64,000 bases of DNA from Vibrio fortis (GTDB lineage Bacteria > Pseudomonadota > Gammaproteobacteria > Enterobacterales > Vibrionaceae), in the NCBI RefSeq assembly GCF_000695685.1, contig NZ_JFFR01000005.1:62001-126000 (forward strand), in the 5' to 3' direction. A model generated the notes under the pieces. That model was not told where the DNA came from and ran no database searches. It saw only the letters and a list, made by a program, of their open reading frames with translations. A program made the translations under genes and the position numbers. This document shows, piece after piece, positions 60,932 through 64,000 of the stretch. The stretch's first letter is position 1, and each line of letters opens with the position of its first letter.

Positions 60932-61723
60932 ATGACACCCGATCTACTGTTCAAATCCCTATGGGATGACTACATCGAACGCCTCTGCCCATCTGCTGAG
61001 AAGGTACATCAGCTGTTGAAAGAAGAGGAAGACCTTATCAATGATCACATCGCGCTGCGTACGTTTAATGTTGCGCCTTTGGGGATTGATACGCTTGCTA
61101 AACCTTTCTTAGCACTTGGTTACAAAGCGTGTGGTGACTACCTGTTTGAAAGCAAGAAACTCGTGGCTAAGCACTTTGAACACCCAGATCCAACGCAACC
61201 AAAAGTGTTCATTAGTGAGCTGAAAGTGGAAGAGTGCTCTGCAGAGCTACAAGCGATCGTTGCTAAGTTGGTCGAGCAGGTGGATGCAAGCAAGTTAGAA
61301 GGGCAAGACTTCCTATATGGCGGTCGTCTTTGGGACTTGGATTTCCAAGATTACAAAGAATTGGCGACAGAGAGCGAATACGCGTCTTGGTTGGCCGCGC
61401 ATGGTTACGGTGCTAACCACTTTACCGTGAGTGTGAACCAGCTAAATGAATTCACCGAAGTACAAGCCGTGAATGATCACCTGAGTGAGTCTGGCTTTAC
61501 GATCAATAGTGTTGGCGGTCAAGTGAAAGGCTCTCCAGAGGTTCTGCTAGAGCAATCATCAACAATGGCGGATAAAGTGAAGGTTGAATTCTCAGAAGGT
61601 GCGGAGTTAGTTCCAGGCGGCTTCTATGAGTTTGCTAAGCGCTACCCAATGGCTAATGGCGAGCTTTACACAGGTTTTGTTGCAGCATCGGCCGACAAGA
61701 TCTTCGAAAGTACTAACGGGTAA
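60932..61723 (+). CDS. DUF1338 family protein (2-oxoadipate dioxygenase-like)
   Basis: The family's characterised members (HglS of Pseudomonas, related to YdcJ) are iron enzymes that turn 2-oxoadipate to 2-hydroxyglutarate. The 263-residue protein keeps the likely metal triad His39 (NDHIALRTF), His163 (GANHFTV) and Glu233 (GGFYEFAKRY), with Arg43 nearby. It is a short single-domain version, so the substrate may differ. It follows the ast genes by 207 bp with AAGGAG upstream; a link with arginine or lysine breakdown is only inferred. Confidence 0.8.
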   Translation: MTPDLLFKSLWDDYIERLCPSAEKVHQLLKEEEDLINDHIALRTFNVAPLGIDTLAKPFLALGYKACGDYLFESKKLVAKHFEHPDPTQPKVFISELKVEECSAELQAIVAKLVEQVDASKLEGQDFLYGGRLWDLDFQDYKELATESEYASWLAAHGYGANHFTVSVNQLNEFTEVQAVNDHLSESGFTINSVGGQVKGSPEVLLEQSSTMADKVKVEFSEGAELVPGGFYEFAKRYPMANGELYTGFVAASADKIFESTNG

Positions 61724-61809
61724 CGAAAGGTACGAGCACTGGGTTGCCCTAGAGGTGCGGTACGTTTTTCTTCGAGACAGTTTACAAATAGGACTCTGTG
61801 AGTTCTTTT

Positions 61810-61844
<35 letters not shown>

Positions 61845-61857
61845 TCAACTGATAAAG

Positions 61858-61890
61858 AAAAAGCCACCAAATTCGCATCTGGTGGCTTTT
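61858..61890 (-). terminator. Terminator of crp
   Basis: AAAAAGCCACCA / TGGTGGCTTTT arms around ten bases. On the minus strand it ends in a T-run, 25 bp after the crp stop. Confidence 0.9.
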
Positions 61891-61914
61891 GAATTTTTGC
61901 TCAGTTAATCGAGA

Positions 61915-62547
61915 TTAACGAGTACCGTAAACAACGATAGTTTTACCGTGAGCAGAAATTAGGTTTTGCTCTTCTAGCATCTTCAAGATACGACCTACAG
62001 TCTCACGTGAACAGCCAACAATCTGACCGATCTCTTGACGAGTGATCTTGATTTGCATGCCGTCTGGGTGAGTCATCGCATCTGGTTGTTTCGCTAGGTT
62101 TAGTAGCGTTTGTGCGATACGACCAGTAACGTCAAGGAACGCTAAGTCACCAACTTTTTGGCTGGTTACTTGAAGACGGCTAGCCATTTGCGCAGAAAGA
62201 CGCATCAGGATATCTGGGTTCACTTGGATAAGTTGACGGAATTTCTTGAAAGAAATCTCTGCAACTTCACAAGGAGATTTTGCACGAACCCATGCAGTAC
62301 GCTCTTGGTCTTCTTCGAATAGACCAAGTTCGCCGATAAAGTCGCCTTGGTTTAGGTAAGAAAGAATCATTTCCTTACCTTCTTCGTCTTTGATAAGAAC
62401 TGCCACAGAACCCTTAACGATGTAGTACAGGGTCTCTGCCTTTTCACCAGCGTGAATCAGAGTACTCTTTGAAGGGTACTTATGAATATGACAGTGTGAA
62501 AGGAACCACTCTAATGTTGGATCGGTTTGAGGTTTACCTAGAACCAT
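61915..62547 (-). CDS. crp: cAMP receptor protein
   Basis: Global regulator of carbon use, competence and quorum-linked genes in vibrios. The cyclic-nucleotide pocket shows [18 protein letters not shown] (about 72-89), and the C-terminal helix-turn-helix [21 protein letters not shown] (about 169-189). 210 residues, with near-identity to E. coli CRP. A CRP-type site lies about 190-210 bp upstream. Confidence 0.98.
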   Translation of the reverse strand: MVLGKPQTDPTLEWFLSHCHIHKYPSKSTLIHAGEKAETLYYIVKGSVAVLIKDEEGKEMILSYLNQGDFIGELGLFEEDQERTAWVRAKSPCEVAEISFKKFRQLIQVNPDILMRLSAQMASRLQVTSQKVGDLAFLDVTGRIAQTLLNLAKQPDAMTHPDGMQIKITRQEIGQIVGCSRETVGRILKMLEEQNLISAHGKTIVVYGTR

Positions 62548-62739
62548 AATATCTCACTTCCTCTGCAGGGTATGCTTGCCGCTTTCCATATTTTAGCTAA
62601 GCCTGAATTTGACTTCTTAGGATAAGAGCACTTGTTCTGTGCTGCAAGCTATCTTGTGTTTCGGTTAAGAATAGTATCCTTTTTCAGTCACTATTTCTTG
62701 ATTTTAATCGTGACCAAGCTACGATTTTTTACGCAAAAT

Positions 62740-62755
62740 TGTGCACATGATCACG
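62740..62755. promoter_or_regulatory. CRP-type site upstream of crp
   Basis: TGTGC-ACATGA-TCACG matches the CRP half-sites at eight of ten positions. It lies between crp and the prkB 3' end and suggests autoregulation, as known in E. coli. Confidence 0.55.
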
Positions 62756-62788
62756 GTATGAAAAGTAATCAACCGGAATGCTGTTCCG

Positions 62789-63658
62789 TTAGCCAATTTT
62801 TCCCGTTTCAATGAGCTGTTGTAAGATTGGTCTTACGATGAGCTCCATAGCAAAGCTCATTTTCCCGCCTGGCACAACAAGTGTATTGTGACGAGACATA
62901 AATGAGCCATCAATCATAGCGAGTAAGTACGGGAAATCGACGTTTTTGATACCACGCAAACGAATAACTACGAAACTTTCGTCAAGGCTAGGGATGCCCT
63001 TTGCATTAAGTGGGTTAGAGGTATCAACGGTCGGTACTCGCTGAAAATTGATATGGGTACGTGAAAACTGTGGGGTAATGTAGTTGAGATAGTCGTCCAT
63101 TGAACGAACAATAGAGTCCATTACCGCTTCACGTGAATGCCCGCGATCACGTGTATCTCGGACGAATTTTTGAATCCACTCTAGGTTAACGATGGGTACC
63201 ATGCCAATCAGCAGGTCAACGTGTTGCGATACGTTCACATCACCATCGACAACCCCACCATGTAAACCTTCGTAAAACATCACATCAGAGTTTTCTGGAA
63301 TCTCTTGCCATGGGGTAAAAGTGCCCGGCATCTGATTGTAAGGCACCGCTTCATCAAAGGTGTGCAGGTAGCGTCTGACTTGCCCAGTCCCCTCGTTGCC
63401 ATACTGACGGAAGAACTCTTCAAGCGCACCAAAGTCGTTGGCTTGTGGGCCAAAGTAACTGATGTGCTTGCCTTGCTCTCGAGCCTTGCGGATCTCGACA
63501 TCCATTTCTGGACGAGTAAAACGGTGGAAACTATCGCCTTCAACCCAAGCCGCCTTCACATCCATCATGTTGAACATTTTTCGGAAGGCTTCTGAGGTAG
63601 TGGTGGTACCGGCTCCTGAAGAACCCGTAACCGCAATAATTGGATGTTTAGCGGACAT
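62789..63658 (-). CDS. prkB: Phosphoribulokinase-like protein PrkB
   Basis: P-loop kinase of the phosphoribulokinase/uridine kinase family, without a Calvin cycle here. Its real substrate is uncertain in heterotrophs. The nucleotide loop is GSSGAGTTT (12-20), and the region with EGDSFHRFTRPEMD (about 40-53) holds the catalytic acid. 289 residues. It lies between yheU and crp, as in E. coli. Confidence 0.92.
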   Translation of the reverse strand: MSAKHPIIAVTGSSGAGTTTTSEAFRKMFNMMDVKAAWVEGDSFHRFTRPEMDVEIRKAREQGKHISYFGPQANDFGALEEFFRQYGNEGTGQVRRYLHTFDEAVPYNQMPGTFTPWQEIPENSDVMFYEGLHGGVVDGDVNVSQHVDLLIGMVPIVNLEWIQKFVRDTRDRGHSREAVMDSIVRSMDDYLNYITPQFSRTHINFQRVPTVDTSNPLNAKGIPSLDESFVVIRLRGIKNVDFPYLLAMIDGSFMSRHNTLVVPGGKMSFAMELIVRPILQQLIETGKIG

Positions 63659-63735
63659 GACAACCCTTGTCGTTAGAATAACTTACTTGTTAGCAATCGT
63701 TTTCCACTATAACACGGCTATTTTTTTATGGCAGC

Positions 63736-63948
63736 CTAGAAGCGTTTAGTGAGTTGGATATCGACAGTTTCGTGCAGTTCAGAAAAAACAATGCTCGCTT
63801 CTCCTGATTGCAGCTGCTGTTTTACTTGGTCGATTTTTGATTGCAGTGAGATCTCAACATCGCCGTAATCTGTACCTTCTCTGAGCACGAATTCCTTGAT
63901 AAGGTTTTCTAGAGTTTCAGGGGCGATGTCTTGCCATGGAATGATCAT
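63736..63948 (-). CDS. yheU: YheU family protein
   Basis: Conserved gammaproteobacterial protein of unknown function, 70 residues, starting [33 protein letters not shown] family sequence. It is soluble and acidic, with no cysteine. It precedes prkB by 77 bp on the same strand, as in E. coli. Confidence 0.9.
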   Translation of the reverse strand: MIIPWQDIAPETLENLIKEFVLREGTDYGDVEISLQSKIDQVKQQLQSGEASIVFSELHETVDIQLTKRF

Positions 63949-64000
63949 AAATACATCTCTCTTTTATGTTCATGGATATGTTTAAAGGTTACTAAGGTTC

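Overview
The window is a stretch of Vibrio-type chromosome, roughly mid-40s % GC by eye. Gene order and protein sequences point to a marine Vibrio: AphA beside metF and ppc, an argH-argA fusion, a peroxiredoxin-glutaredoxin hybrid next to oxyR, a short DUF3624 protein, and an extracellular nuclease between trpS and pabA, where I recall V. cholerae carrying xds. I cannot name the species. No tRNA, rRNA, IS element, prophage or CRISPR array was seen. Almost all of the DNA is compact core genome, with rho-independent terminators between most units.

Layout. 0-9.4 kb: glpX (cut by the window edge), zapB, rraA, menA, the hslVU protease operon with a sigma-32-like promoter, ftsN, cytR and priA. 9.5-17 kb: rpmE with a structured leader, a short malic enzyme, and the methionine regulon (metJ, metBL, metF) with tandem met boxes. 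17-27.4 kb: the quorum-sensing regulator aphA, ppc, then arginine biosynthesis (argE divergent from argCBG and argHA) with paired ARG boxes. 27.6-32 kb: a small DUF3624 protein, a RidA protein, a dihydrolipoamide-dehydrogenase-like flavoprotein with a Cys-rich tail, and the prx-grx hybrid divergent from oxyR around a near-consensus OxyR site. 32-46.5 kb: mrcA, the pilMNOPQ pilus assembly operon, then aroK-aroB-damX-dam-rpe-gph-trpS.

46.5-55.8 kb is the least ordinary part: a 588-bp AT-rich spacer, a porin-like protein, two very large secreted proteins of the ExeM/Xds nuclease type with GlyGly-CTERM tails, and a secreted endonuclease I. The first large nuclease keeps the expected exonuclease-endonuclease-phosphatase catalytic residues; the second has lost several and looks like a pseudo-nuclease. 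Together they suggest an extracellular DNA degradation and uptake module. 55.9-64 kb: pabA, argD/astC, astA and astD (arginine use), a DUF1338 protein, a heptanucleotide repeat, crp, prkB and yheU.

The strongest leads are the expanded nuclease locus with its degenerate paralogue, the OxyR site, the rpmE leader, a GC-rich 16-codon upstream ORF in the argG leader, a perfect palindrome upstream of argH, and a two-stem structure upstream of aroK. All site and structure calls are by eye; no search or folding was run.
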